DNA from: an archaeon
GTDB lineage: Archaea; Methanobacteriota; Methanobacteria; Methanobacteriales; Methanobacteriaceae
Assembly: GCA_024409145.1 (NCBI GenBank)
Contig: JAKSUF010000033.1
Span: forward strand, 1-10,198
Direction: 5' to 3'
DNA length: 10,198 nt
The translations under genes were made by a program, and so were the position numbers. Below, piece after piece: positions 1 through 5,040 of this stretch. Every line of letters begins with the position of its first letter. Within the stretch, counting starts at the first letter, position 1. A model generated the notes under the pieces. That model had not been told where the DNA came from and did no database searches. It was given only the letters and a program-made list of their open reading frames with translations.

Positions 1-150
1 TAATATATATTATAATAAGAAATTAATAAATTTAATTATTTTTTAATAGACGAAAAAATAAGTAAAATATTAAAAACATAGGAAAAAATTAGAAAAATAG
101 ACTTTTAAAAATTAATACTAATTTCAAGAACTAATATATTCAGAACATAA

Positions 151-192
151 AATAATAAACTTAAATAAAAAAATAATAAACTTAAATAAAAA
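151..192. repeat. Two perfect 21-bp tandem repeats
   Basis: Two identical adjacent 21-base units occupy 151-171 and 172-192 (each begins aataataaac and ends ttaaataaaaa). Read on the minus strand they are T-rich and lie about 95-135 bases downstream of the pfdA stop codon, so they may simply extend the termination zone. The perfect match of both copies is seen directly; any function is inference. Confidence 0.8.
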
Positions 193-226
193 GTAAAAAA
201 AGAAGAATAATAGATATTATCTATTA
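170..226 (-). terminator. Probable pfdA terminator: hairpin plus T-tract
   Basis: On the minus strand a near-perfect palindrome at 208-226 (two 9-base arms, TAATAGATA and its complement, around one central base) lies about 60 bases beyond the pfdA stop. It is followed by a pyrimidine-rich run with T7 and T5 tracts down to about 190 and then by T-rich repeats. Archaeal transcription commonly ends on T-rich tracts, with or without a hairpin. It would end the last transcript of the window (ending in pfdA). The inverted repeat and T-tracts are visible; the termination role is inferred. Confidence 0.55.
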
Positions 227-285
227 AAAGAAGAAAGTATTTAAAGTAAAAAATTAGTTTAAATCTAATAAAACTTTAAATAAAT

Positions 286-729
286 CTAATATCCTGCCAT
301 CGGATTCATACCTTGAGCTTGCATTTTTTGCATTAATGCTTCAGCTTGAGGAGAAAGTTGAGCAACGATATCAGTAATTTGTTGTAAGTCTTTAAGTAAT
401 TTATCTAAATTATCTTGAAGTTCTTTCTTTTGATTTTCAGCAGTTACTTTAGCTTCATCAAAAGTTTTAGTAACAGCCACGCCAGAACCAAGACTCATAA
501 CAACATTATCTTCGTTTTTAATCTCAGCTTTAATGAATGAACCAGCACCTATAGGAACTAAAGTTTCTACGGTGTCTTTTTTAGCAATATCATCTAATGT
601 AGATTCTAAGACTTTAACTTCAGCAATTGAAGCTTGAATTGCATCAATTTGTTGTTTATAAAGCTCAGATTGTGCTTTATATGCTTCAAGTTGGCTTAAA
701 ATTTGTTGTAATTTTTGCTGGTCTTCCAT
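286..729 (-). CDS. pfdA: Prefoldin subunit alpha
   Basis: This 147-residue protein is the alpha subunit of the archaeal prefoldin hexamer (two alpha, four beta), a cytosolic ATP-independent chaperone that holds unfolded chains and passes them to the thermosome. The family architecture is clear: an N-terminal coiled-coil helix (about residues 1-50, rich in Q, K, E), a central beta-hairpin section (about 55-88, including LVPIGAGSFIKAEI, typical of the alpha subunit), and a second coiled-coil helix (about 90-136). The tail is short, with Met and Gln (MQKMQAQGMNPMAGY). The ATG at 729 has AAGGTG just upstream, so the start is well supported. It lies 35 bases after the eL20 stop and is probably co-transcribed with it. 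In many archaea ftsY follows this pair; here the 285 bases to the window edge hold no gene. Length is normal for the family. Confidence 0.95.
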   Translation of the reverse strand: MEDQQKLQQILSQLEAYKAQSELYKQQIDAIQASIAEVKVLESTLDDIAKKDTVETLVPIGAGSFIKAEIKNEDNVVMSLGSGVAVTKTFDEAKVTAENQKKELQDNLDKLLKDLQQITDIVAQLSPQAEALMQKMQAQGMNPMAGY

Positions 730-764
730 AATAACACCTTCGATTATTAATCAAAACTATTGAT

Positions 765-989
765 TTATAAAATTGCTTTTACAATAGGATCTTCTACTTC
801 ATCAGCAGAAATTTCTTCAATAGATTCAATTTTGATTTGATTTCTTTTAATTCTGTGTTTACTACCAAATACAGAATAAATTTTTTCATAAATGTCTTCT
901 TCTTTAACTGCTCTATATTCTTTAGTGAATACTTGTACTTCACTACCCATTACAAACTTACCTTTGACTCTGTAAATTTTTGTTTGCAT
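765..989 (-). CDS. rpl18a: Large ribosomal subunit protein eL20 (L18Ae/LX)
   Basis: This 74-residue protein is the short archaeal form of eukaryotic L18a, also called LX, a structural protein of the 50S subunit. The N-terminal KIYRVKGKF, the central FTKEYRAVKEEDIYEKIYSVFGSKHRIKR and the acidic end ISADEVEDP match the family as I know it, and length is close to the usual 75-80. The ATG at 989 is preceded by GAGGGATGAT, a good match to the archaeal Shine-Dalgarno sequence. It lies 78 bases after the aIF6 stop and 35 bases before pfdA. The order aIF6-LX-prefoldin alpha is common in archaea and places it in a translation and protein-biogenesis operon. No unusual feature is visible in the protein. 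Confidence 0.95.
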   Translation of the reverse strand: MQTKIYRVKGKFVMGSEVQVFTKEYRAVKEEDIYEKIYSVFGSKHRIKRNQIKIESIEEISADEVEDPIVKAIL

Positions 990-1067
990 AAATCATCCCT
1001 CATTAAATATTTATAATTAATCATCAATATAATTTCCAATTACATATCATTAATGAATTTGCGAAAT

Positions 1068-1742
1068 TTAATCATCAAAGTCTAAAAATCCTAATGCTTC
1101 TTCAATTCTAGCCATCTCAGGACCAGTAGTCTTCTCTGCAACCATAACTCCTTTAGAATTAGCTATTGCTAAAGCACCTACAAAAGGCAAACCACGGCAG
1201 ACAGTTCCAATATCCCCTTCAACCTTGAAAATATCTCTCAATAATTCTACTTCTTCAGGTTTTGAATCCCTATGGACTAAAAAACCTTTATTAGTAACAA
1301 CAGATATTGATCCTAAAAGATCTAAACCTGCAACAGAAGATAATTCAACAGGAACATCTAAAGTATCTTCAATAACTTTAACTGCTTTTGCTTCAAGAGC
1401 AGAGCTTGCAACAACACCATAATCATTTACTGCAATAATATTACCTACTGCAGTATATTTTCCAGGAATTACTTCTACATTAATACCATTATCTCTAAGA
1501 GTTTTAAGTTCTCTATCATTAATGTAAGGAGAAGCAATAAATCCATTAGAATTTCCAGTGAGCAATGCACCATTTAAATTAGTTCCAGCAATTGAAGTAT
1601 TAATAATTTCAACATCTAAAACTTCTTTAATTAAATTTTCCATCTCAGTAGGAAAATCAAAAGGTACAATAGCTACATCTTCATTAACAGATATGTAAAC
1701 ACCTAAATTAGGGTTTCCAGTGAGATTTATTCTTTTAAGCAT
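1068..1742 (-). CDS. eif6: Translation initiation factor aIF6
   Basis: This 224-residue protein is archaeal IF6, which binds the 50S subunit and prevents premature joining with 30S; it also acts in late large-subunit maturation. The sequence shows the fivefold pseudo-repeat of the pentein fold, with recurring patterns such as NTSIAGTNLNGALLTGNSNG, VVASSALEAKAV, LSSVAGLDLLGSISVVTNKG and GLPFVGALAIANSKG, each followed by a turn and a helix. Length matches the family (about 220). The ATG at 1742 has AGGAAA about eight bases upstream, a weak ribosome binding site, and the N-terminus MLKRINLTGNPNLGVY fits other archaeal IF6 proteins. A 219-base gap separates it from the eL31 stop, so it may have its own promoter: a TATA-like TTTTATATT lies near 1864-1872, which would give a leader of roughly 100 bases. 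It is followed by eL20 and pfdA. Confidence 0.95.
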   Translation of the reverse strand: MLKRINLTGNPNLGVYISVNEDVAIVPFDFPTEMENLIKEVLDVEIINTSIAGTNLNGALLTGNSNGFIASPYINDRELKTLRDNGINVEVIPGKYTAVGNIIAVNDYGVVASSALEAKAVKVIEDTLDVPVELSSVAGLDLLGSISVVTNKGFLVHRDSKPEEVELLRDIFKVEGDIGTVCRGLPFVGALAIANSKGVMVAEKTTGPEMARIEEALGFLDFDD

Positions 1743-1872
1743 GTTAAATTTCCTTTTAAAATATAATTAAAGAGATTCAAAACTTAATAATTTCACTTTA
1801 AGCACATATCCTATACTAATAATAATTAAAATAAATTTAGAATAAAATTAAATTAAATTTAATAATATAAAA

Positions 1873-1908
1873 TTAATAAACTTAATAAATTTAATAAATT
1901 TAATAATA
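1873..1908. repeat. 9-bp tandem repeat, four copies
   Basis: Four successive 9-base units, ttaataaac, ttaataaat, ttaataaat and ttaataata, fill 1873-1908 in the gap between the eL31 and aIF6 genes. Two units are identical and the others differ by one or two bases. The tract lies next to a TATA-like element that could serve aIF6, but low-complexity AT DNA of this kind is frequent in the window and a function is not shown. Confidence 0.6.
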
Positions 1909-1961
1909 TTAGCAATCTAAGTAAGTAAACTTTCTAAAAAGATGATTAATAATTAATAGCA

Positions 1962-2222
1962 TTAGTTTTCTGCTAAAGTAGCGAAAACAATACCTTCTTC
2001 ATCTTTTACTGCGTTTACTTTTACTTTAGATGGGATTTTTTGAATTCCTCTTTCCCAAATAAATTCATTAATAGAAGCGTCGATTTTTACTTCTTCAGCT
2101 TTCATATGTTTCATTAAAAAGTTTTGAACTTCTCTTACAGCTCTAGGAGCTCTGATAGTTCTTTTAACATTTTTAACTTTTCTAAGTGGTATAACATAAG
2201 TTCTTTCTAATTCTTCTACCAT
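1962..2222 (-). CDS. rpl31e: Large ribosomal subunit protein eL31
   Basis: This 86-residue protein is eL31, which sits at the rim of the polypeptide exit tunnel on the 50S subunit. The N-terminus MVEELERTYVIPLRKVKNVK, the APRAVREVQNFLMKHMKAE helix and the WERGIQKIPSKVKVNAVKDEEG strand region are characteristic. I start it at the ATG at 2222. A frame-compatible GTG at 2231 would add three residues, but it falls inside the GGGGTG that is the natural Shine-Dalgarno site for the ATG, and eL31 proteins usually begin near this ATG. That site begins on the last base of the eL39 stop codon (TAGGGGTG), so the two genes are 11 bases apart and very likely translated from one mRNA. Nothing in the protein is unusual. 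Confidence 0.95.
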   Translation of the reverse strand: MVEELERTYVIPLRKVKNVKRTIRAPRAVREVQNFLMKHMKAEEVKIDASINEFIWERGIQKIPSKVKVNAVKDEEGIVFATLAEN

Positions 2223-2233
2223 ATTCAACACCC

Positions 2234-2389
2234 CTATAATTTAAGATTATTTCTTCTCCAATGTCTAGGTTTAGGTCTGTATCTTAATTTACGTTGAGTT
2301 TTAGCATAAGCCCAAATTGGAATTCTTCTATTTTGTTTATTAGCTTTAGCCATTCTTAATTTTTTAGCTAATGGTTTATTTCTACTCAT
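2234..2389 (-). CDS. rpl39e: Large ribosomal subunit protein eL39
   Basis: This 51-residue, strongly basic protein reads MSRNKPLAKKLRMAKANKQN at its start and ends with PKPRHWRRNNLKL before a TAG stop. It is eL39, the small protein that lines the peptide exit tunnel in archaea and eukaryotes. The length of 51 residues, the N-terminal SRNKPL-KK-R-AKA-KQNRR-P-W pattern and the C-terminal HWRR motif are diagnostic of the family. The ATG at 2389 is preceded by GGTGAT four bases upstream, a near-consensus ribosome binding site. It is directly followed by eL31, a pairing conserved in archaea. The gene is easily missed because of its length. Upstream lie 130 bases with two small hairpins. Confidence 0.95.
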   Translation of the reverse strand: MSRNKPLAKKLRMAKANKQNRRIPIWAYAKTQRKLRYRPKPRHWRRNNLKL

Positions 2390-2519
2390 CTAATCACCGT
2401 GAATATATAATAATTTTTAATAATTTGAAAATAATTTAAATATTAAATAATTTAATAAATCTTAGATTTTGAGTCTACCGAATATTAACTGAACAACAAT
2501 ATTCTAATAATAATTAAGA

Positions 2520-3101
2520 TTATTTTAAGCCAACAACATTAGTCTGATAATGTTCAGGGAAAATATCCTTAGAATTTCCACCTTTTTCATCAATTAATAA
2601 TCTGATTTCAACTTCATAATCAGAGCTAGTATCTTTATTACTTTTTTCATGTTTAAGTTCAAAAAGTTCATTCATAAGATATTTAACAGTTTTATGACCA
2701 AAACTGTCTAAATTAACATATTGAACATTTTTTCTATCTTCTAAACTTCTAATTTGATTTTTATTAAGTTTAGGAGTTTTATCATCTCTTCTTGTTCCAT
2801 CAGCAACAAGATCATATTCTTCAGCTACTGACTCAACAACAGCTTCATGAAGATATTTAATCCCATCATTTGGAAACCCATCTTCCATAATCATAGTAAC
2901 TGCTTTATCTAAAATAGAAATATCTAAATCTAAAACTTTATGTTTTAAATTAATAGATTCAGCAGACTTTTGAGCAGGAACAAAAGAATCATAAACACCA
3001 AAATTAGCAGTGACAAGTTCTACATCAAATCCTAAACGATCTAATAAAATTCCCATTAAGGAACTGTCTTTACCACCACTATAAAGAACACAAGCTTTCA
3101 T
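2520..3101 (-). CDS. PP-loop ATP pyrophosphatase family protein, function unknown
   Basis: This 193-residue protein carries the PP-loop signature SGGKDS at residues 8-13 right after an N-terminal beta strand (MKACVLY), so it should bind ATP and adenylate a substrate as N-type ATP pyrophosphatases do. A second conserved-looking segment, DGTRRDDKTP (101-110), is placed where related enzymes contact the nucleotide. It resembles the archaeal group once called 'predicted subunit of tRNA methyltransferase with a PP-loop domain' (COG2117, from memory). It lacks a CxxC pair, a THUMP domain or a visible RNA-binding extension. Its place between the PDCD5 and eL39 genes suggests a translation-related role, perhaps tRNA modification, but that is inference. 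The ATG at 3101 has no Shine-Dalgarno site; a TATA-like TTTATATG about 30 bases upstream suggests a leaderless or nearly leaderless mRNA. Diphthine-ammonia ligase is a relative but is longer and has other motifs. Confidence 0.8.
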   Translation of the reverse strand: MKACVLYSGGKDSSLMGILLDRLGFDVELVTANFGVYDSFVPAQKSAESINLKHKVLDLDISILDKAVTMIMEDGFPNDGIKYLHEAVVESVAEEYDLVADGTRRDDKTPKLNKNQIRSLEDRKNVQYVNLDSFGHKTVKYLMNELFELKHEKSNKDTSSDYEVEIRLLIDEKGGNSKDIFPEHYQTNVVGLK

Positions 3102-3126
3102 ACTAATCTTAATTATGTTAAATTCA

Positions 3127-3136
3127 GCATATAAAC
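3127..3136 (-). promoter_or_regulatory. Candidate TATA box for the PP-loop gene
   Basis: On the minus strand GTTTATATGC spans 3136-3127. Archaeal TATA boxes are centred about 26-27 bases before the transcription start, which would place the start near 3104-3105, only a few bases before the ATG at 3101. This agrees with the absence of a ribosome binding site. The match is visible, the promoter assignment is inferred, and in such AT-rich DNA false matches are common. Confidence 0.4.
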
Positions 3137-3199
3137 AAAAATCTTAACTCAGAATATCAAATCTTTAAAATCTTTTAAGAAATTTTTAAATTTTTAAAA

Positions 3200-3565
3200 T
3201 CATCTTCTAGAAATTTTAATTTCTCTTTTTTGACCCATAAGATTTTTAAGTAAGACTTTAAGTTGTTCATCAGTTACTTTACCTCTAAGAGAACCTGTTT
3301 GAGCTGACTGTAATAATTGAATTTCAATTTGTTGAACTAACTCAGGTTTAGTTAATTTGAGATTGTCTAATCTACTACGAGCTTCAGGAGTTAAAACTTG
3401 TTTCATTGCTTGCTTCAATTGAGCTTGCATTTCCTGTTGCTGTTGTTGAGCTAGTTGTTGTTGAGCCATTTGCTGCTGAGCCATTTGTTGAGGATCAGCA
3501 TTCATAGCTGCTTGTTGTTGTAATTCAGCCATACGTTTTTGACGTAATTTTTCAAGTTCGTCCAT
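3200..3565 (-). CDS. DNA-binding protein of the PDCD5 family
   Basis: This 121-residue protein belongs to the archaeal/eukaryotic PDCD5 (TFAR19) family; the Methanothermobacter relative MTH1615 has a solved structure with a three-helix core. The core is visible from about residue 52 to 121: MKQVLTPEARSRLDNLKLTKPELVQQIEIQLLQSAQTG, then KVTDEQLKVLLKNLM and a basic tail KREIKISRR. The N-terminal helix (1-20) is followed by a low-complexity glutamine-rich linker, with 15 of residues 26-49 being Gln, including three copies of a five-residue MAQQQ-like unit. The cellular role is unclear; DNA binding has been proposed and a link to ribosomes or chaperones is possible from context. The ATG at 3565 has GGGG seven bases upstream. 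It sits between eS19 (116-base gap) and the PP-loop gene (98-base gap), an arrangement conserved in Methanobacteriales as I recall. Confidence 0.9.
   Translation of the reverse strand: MDELEKLRQKRMAELQQQAAMNADPQQMAQQQMAQQQLAQQQQQEMQAQLKQAMKQVLTPEARSRLDNLKLTKPELVQQIEIQLLQSAQTGSLRGKVTDEQLKVLLKNLMGQKREIKISRR
3440..3484 (-). repeat. 15-bp coding repeat in the PDCD5 gene
   Basis: Three adjacent 15-base units encode MAQQQ, MAQQQ and LAQQQ (residues 28-42). Codons vary between CAA and CAG, so the copies are not identical in DNA. The units form the core of the glutamine-rich linker and are a likely site of length variation between strains. Confidence 0.75.
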
Positions 3566-3681
3566 TCTTAAACCCCATTTAAATCATTTCAATATGAATC
3601 AACCATTAAATCATCAATCTTAATAATACTAGCTGATAATTTAACATTTAGATTTCTCAATATTCTCACAAAATCAAAAAA

Positions 3682-4119
3682 TTAATATTTTGCAAGTTCA
3701 GGAATATCCTTAATTATTTCAGCAGAAGTATTATCTAAGAAAGATCTACCTTCAGGAGTGACAATTCTTCCAGCATCGACTTTTTCTACATAACCAGCAG
3801 CTTCTAATTGATGTAAAGCTACTCTAATAATAGAACCGCTTCCTTTTCTGAATTTTTCAGGATTTACTCCTCTATCTTTTTTACCTCCGTAGAAAGTTCT
3901 TAAACTTCTTACTCCAACAGGTCCATCAATATAAACTCTTCTTAAGATAGAAGCAGCTCTTACATACCACCAGTCAATATTTTCTGGTTTTCTTTCTTTG
4001 TGAACACCAGTTTTTACAAGTTTAGTCCATTCAGGGGCATTAATATTATCATTTTCTTTAAGTTCCTCAGCAACAGTGTTAATTAATAACTCTGCAGGAA
4101 CATCAAATACAGTAGTCAT
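3682..4119 (-). CDS. rps19e: Small ribosomal subunit protein eS19
   Basis: This 145-residue protein is eS19, a 30S head protein needed for small-subunit maturation. The N-terminus MTTVFDVPAELLINTVAEELK, the motif IDWWYVRAASILRRVYIDGPVGV (about 48-70), the basic loop FYGGKKDRGVNPEKFRKGSGSIIR and the helix ALHQLEAAGYVEKV match the family's winged-helix-like fold. I start it at the ATG at 4119, with GGAGA nine bases upstream. A frame-compatible TTG at 4134 would add five residues but overlaps that ribosome binding site, and archaeal eS19 typically begins MTTV-DVPA. It follows the YhbY gene after 89 bases that contain a GC-rich hairpin ending in five Ts, so its expression may be partly separated from the genes upstream. 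Confidence 0.95.
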   Translation of the reverse strand: MTTVFDVPAELLINTVAEELKENDNINAPEWTKLVKTGVHKERKPENIDWWYVRAASILRRVYIDGPVGVRSLRTFYGGKKDRGVNPEKFRKGSGSIIRVALHQLEAAGYVEKVDAGRIVTPEGRSFLDNTSAEIIKDIPELAKY

Positions 4120-4156
4120 ATATATTTTCTCCAATATATTTAATTAAATTAATCTT

Positions 4157-4198
4157 AAAAAGCTCATTCACCTAAGACTGGTGTCTGTAACTCTAAGC
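4157..4198 (-). promoter_or_regulatory. GC-rich stem-loop with T5 between the YhbY and eS19 genes
   Basis: On the minus strand 4198-4162 can fold as GCTTA-GAG-TTAC-AGAC-ACCA-GTCT-TAG-GTGA-A-TGAGC: three short helices of five, four and four base pairs (including two G-U pairs) stacked on an ACCA loop. Five Ts follow at once (4161-4157). Of these 37 bases 17 are G or C, clearly more than in the other intergenic stretches of the window. It begins 10 bases after the YhbY stop and ends about 40 bases before the eS19 start. It could be an intrinsic terminator or attenuator, a processing site, or an eS19 leader structure. The fold was done by eye. Confidence 0.45.
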
Positions 4199-4208
4199 AA
4201 AGGCAAAT

Positions 4209-4472
4209 TTAAGATTTTTTCTTATAAATAACAGCAACATTCCCTCTAACGTCAATAAGTTGTGATCGTGTATTTTCAACAATGTTGCTAATTAAATCAT
4301 CTTTATTTCTTGCAATTGATTTAGCAAATCGTAATTTAACAATCTGGTTAGCTTTTAACTGACGTTTTATTTCTTCAATAACATTGTCATTAACACCAGC
4401 TTTACCAACATTTATTGTCATAGCGGAACGAGCCTGATTCATAATCTCTTTTTTAGAAACTTTAAGAGTCAA
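4209..4472 (-). CDS. YhbY/CRM-domain RNA-binding protein
   Basis: This 87-residue protein is a stand-alone CRM (chloroplast RNA splicing and ribosome maturation) domain like bacterial YhbY, a pre-50S-associated RNA-binding protein. Family marks are the N-terminal helix (VSKKEIMNQARSA), the GxxG loop as GKAG at residues 23-26 followed by VNDNVIEEIKRQLKANQIVKLRF, and the C-terminal strand DVRGNVAVIYKKKS. It covers one whole domain. The start is a TTG at 4472, supported by AGGAGAG with six bases of spacing; the next Met is internal to the first helix. The gene overlaps the end of the Rpp21 gene by 11 bases and its ribosome binding site lies within the Rpp21 coding sequence, so the two are probably translationally coupled. 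Pairing with an RNase P subunit suggests work on structured precursor RNA. Confidence 0.9.
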   Translation of the reverse strand: MTLKVSKKEIMNQARSAMTINVGKAGVNDNVIEEIKRQLKANQIVKLRFAKSIARNKDDLISNIVENTRSQLIDVRGNVAVIYKKKS

Positions 4473-4812
4473 TTTTAGCTCTCCTTTTTGCTTTTTTCTC
4501 CTTAATATAAGGAGTTTTCATAATATGGCCACATTCACCACAAAAAATATTAACTTCTTCGTTAATTAGCCGGACGGTAGAATTATGACCGGGGACTAGG
4601 AATTTATAACAGTTTTTACAATACCGTTTTCTCCAACCATGTGGAATCGGAGTATTATACTTCTTTGAGATATTTCTTGCATGCTCAACATAACGATGAG
4701 CCCTTTCAGGATTTTGATGAATTTCCTTTTCTGCAAGATTAAAAAGTATATTCATTCTCTCTTGAGCAATTTCAATCATCCATTTAGGTCGTTTTCCTCT
4801 AGTCAAAATCAT
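4462..4812 (-). CDS. rnp4: Ribonuclease P protein component 4 (Rpp21)
   Basis: This is the archaeal Rpp21 subunit, which with Rpp29 binds the specificity domain of RNase P RNA in the holoenzyme that matures tRNA 5' ends. From the ATG at 4812 it has 116 residues: a basic helical N-terminal half (PKWMIEIAQERMNILFNLAEKE, then RYVEHARNISKKYNTPIP) and a zinc ribbon with CKNC (65-68) and CGEC (91-94) holding four metal-binding cysteines. KRYCKNCYKFLVPGHN is typical. The start is uncertain. GAGGGG is only one base from the ATG at 4812, while it is seven bases from a TTG at 4806 that would give MTRGKRPKWM..., closer to relatives as I recall. A TTG at 4827 lacks any ribosome binding site. The end overlaps the YhbY gene by 11 bases. 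The stretch around 4562-4600 uses codons such as CCC, GTC and CGG that are rare elsewhere in the window. Confidence 0.92.
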   Translation of the reverse strand: MILTRGKRPKWMIEIAQERMNILFNLAEKEIHQNPERAHRYVEHARNISKKYNTPIPHGWRKRYCKNCYKFLVPGHNSTVRLINEEVNIFCGECGHIMKTPYIKEKKAKRRAKIDS

Positions 4813-4843
4813 ACCCCTCTCATACAACGTATAAGATACATAT

Positions 4844-4861
4844 TAATTTATTAATAAATTA
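4844..4861 (-). promoter_or_regulatory. 18-bp perfect palindrome upstream of rnp4, possible TATA region
   Basis: The bases taatttattaataaatta at 4844-4861 are identical to their own reverse complement. The minus-strand ATTTATTAATA within it could act as a TATA box; a start near 4829 would leave a leader of about 17 bases that still contains the GAGGGG site. The perfect symmetry could also serve a dimeric regulator. The palindrome is certain; the role is inferred, and AT-only palindromes arise easily in such DNA. Confidence 0.35.
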
Positions 4862-4940
4862 TAGACACTAAATAAAATAACCATATTTAATTAATATCCT
4901 ATAAAATCATAGAATTAGAAAAAATATGAATATTATAAAC

Positions 4941-5003
4941 TATTAAAAATAGTATAAAATATATTAAAAATATTATAAAATATATTAAAAATATTATAAA
5001 ATA
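4941..5003. repeat. Three 21-bp tandem repeats
   Basis: Units at 4941-4961, 4962-4982 and 4983-5003 each begin tattaaaaat and end tataaaata. The second and third are identical and the first differs by one base (g for t), which also creates a small inverted repeat ACTATT-AAA-AATAGT at 4939-4953. A partial copy (tattataaac) precedes at 4931. A period of 21 bases is close to two helical turns, so the short A-tracts recur on one face of the helix and could bend the DNA. Function is unknown. Confidence 0.85.
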
Positions 5004-5004
5004 T

Positions 5005-5040
5005 GAGTTATAATGTGAATTAACCCTATTGAATTAACTC
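5005..5040. repeat. Overlapping inverted and direct repeats
   Basis: GAATTAAC occurs at 5017-5024 and 5031-5038, a 14-base repeat interval. The second copy overlaps TAACTC (5035-5040), which pairs with GAGTTA at 5005-5010 to allow a 6-bp stem with a 24-base loop. On the minus strand the stem is followed by T-rich repeats, so a backup terminator for the AK6 transcript is possible; a protein-binding site is another option. Low confidence in any role. Confidence 0.4.

Noticed and set aside
1..285. Start of ftsY, expected downstream of pfdA
   Set aside because: No open frame or ribosome binding site is visible in these bases; if ftsY follows, it begins beyond the window edge.
1225..1422. 65-codon open frame on the plus strand opposite aIF6
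   Set aside because: It lies fully antisense to a well-recognised gene, has a composition that mirrors it, and shows no recognisable protein features.
2457..2504. tRNA-Leu(CAA) gene or fragment
   Set aside because: Only an anticodon-arm-like hairpin is present; no T-arm (GGTTCGAATCC-like), acceptor stem or CCA end can be found, and there is an A-G mismatch at the fifth stem pair.
3566..3681. Box C/D small RNA between eS19 and the PDCD5 gene
   Set aside because: A TTGATGA resembling box C is present on the minus strand but no CTGA follows at a suitable distance.
4157..4198. Box C/D small RNA
   Set aside because: I looked for RTGATGA and CTGA boxes on both strands of the structured element; neither occurs in the needed order and spacing.
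4931..5003. CRISPR array
   Set aside because: The units are directly adjacent without spacers and consist only of A and T, apart from one G.
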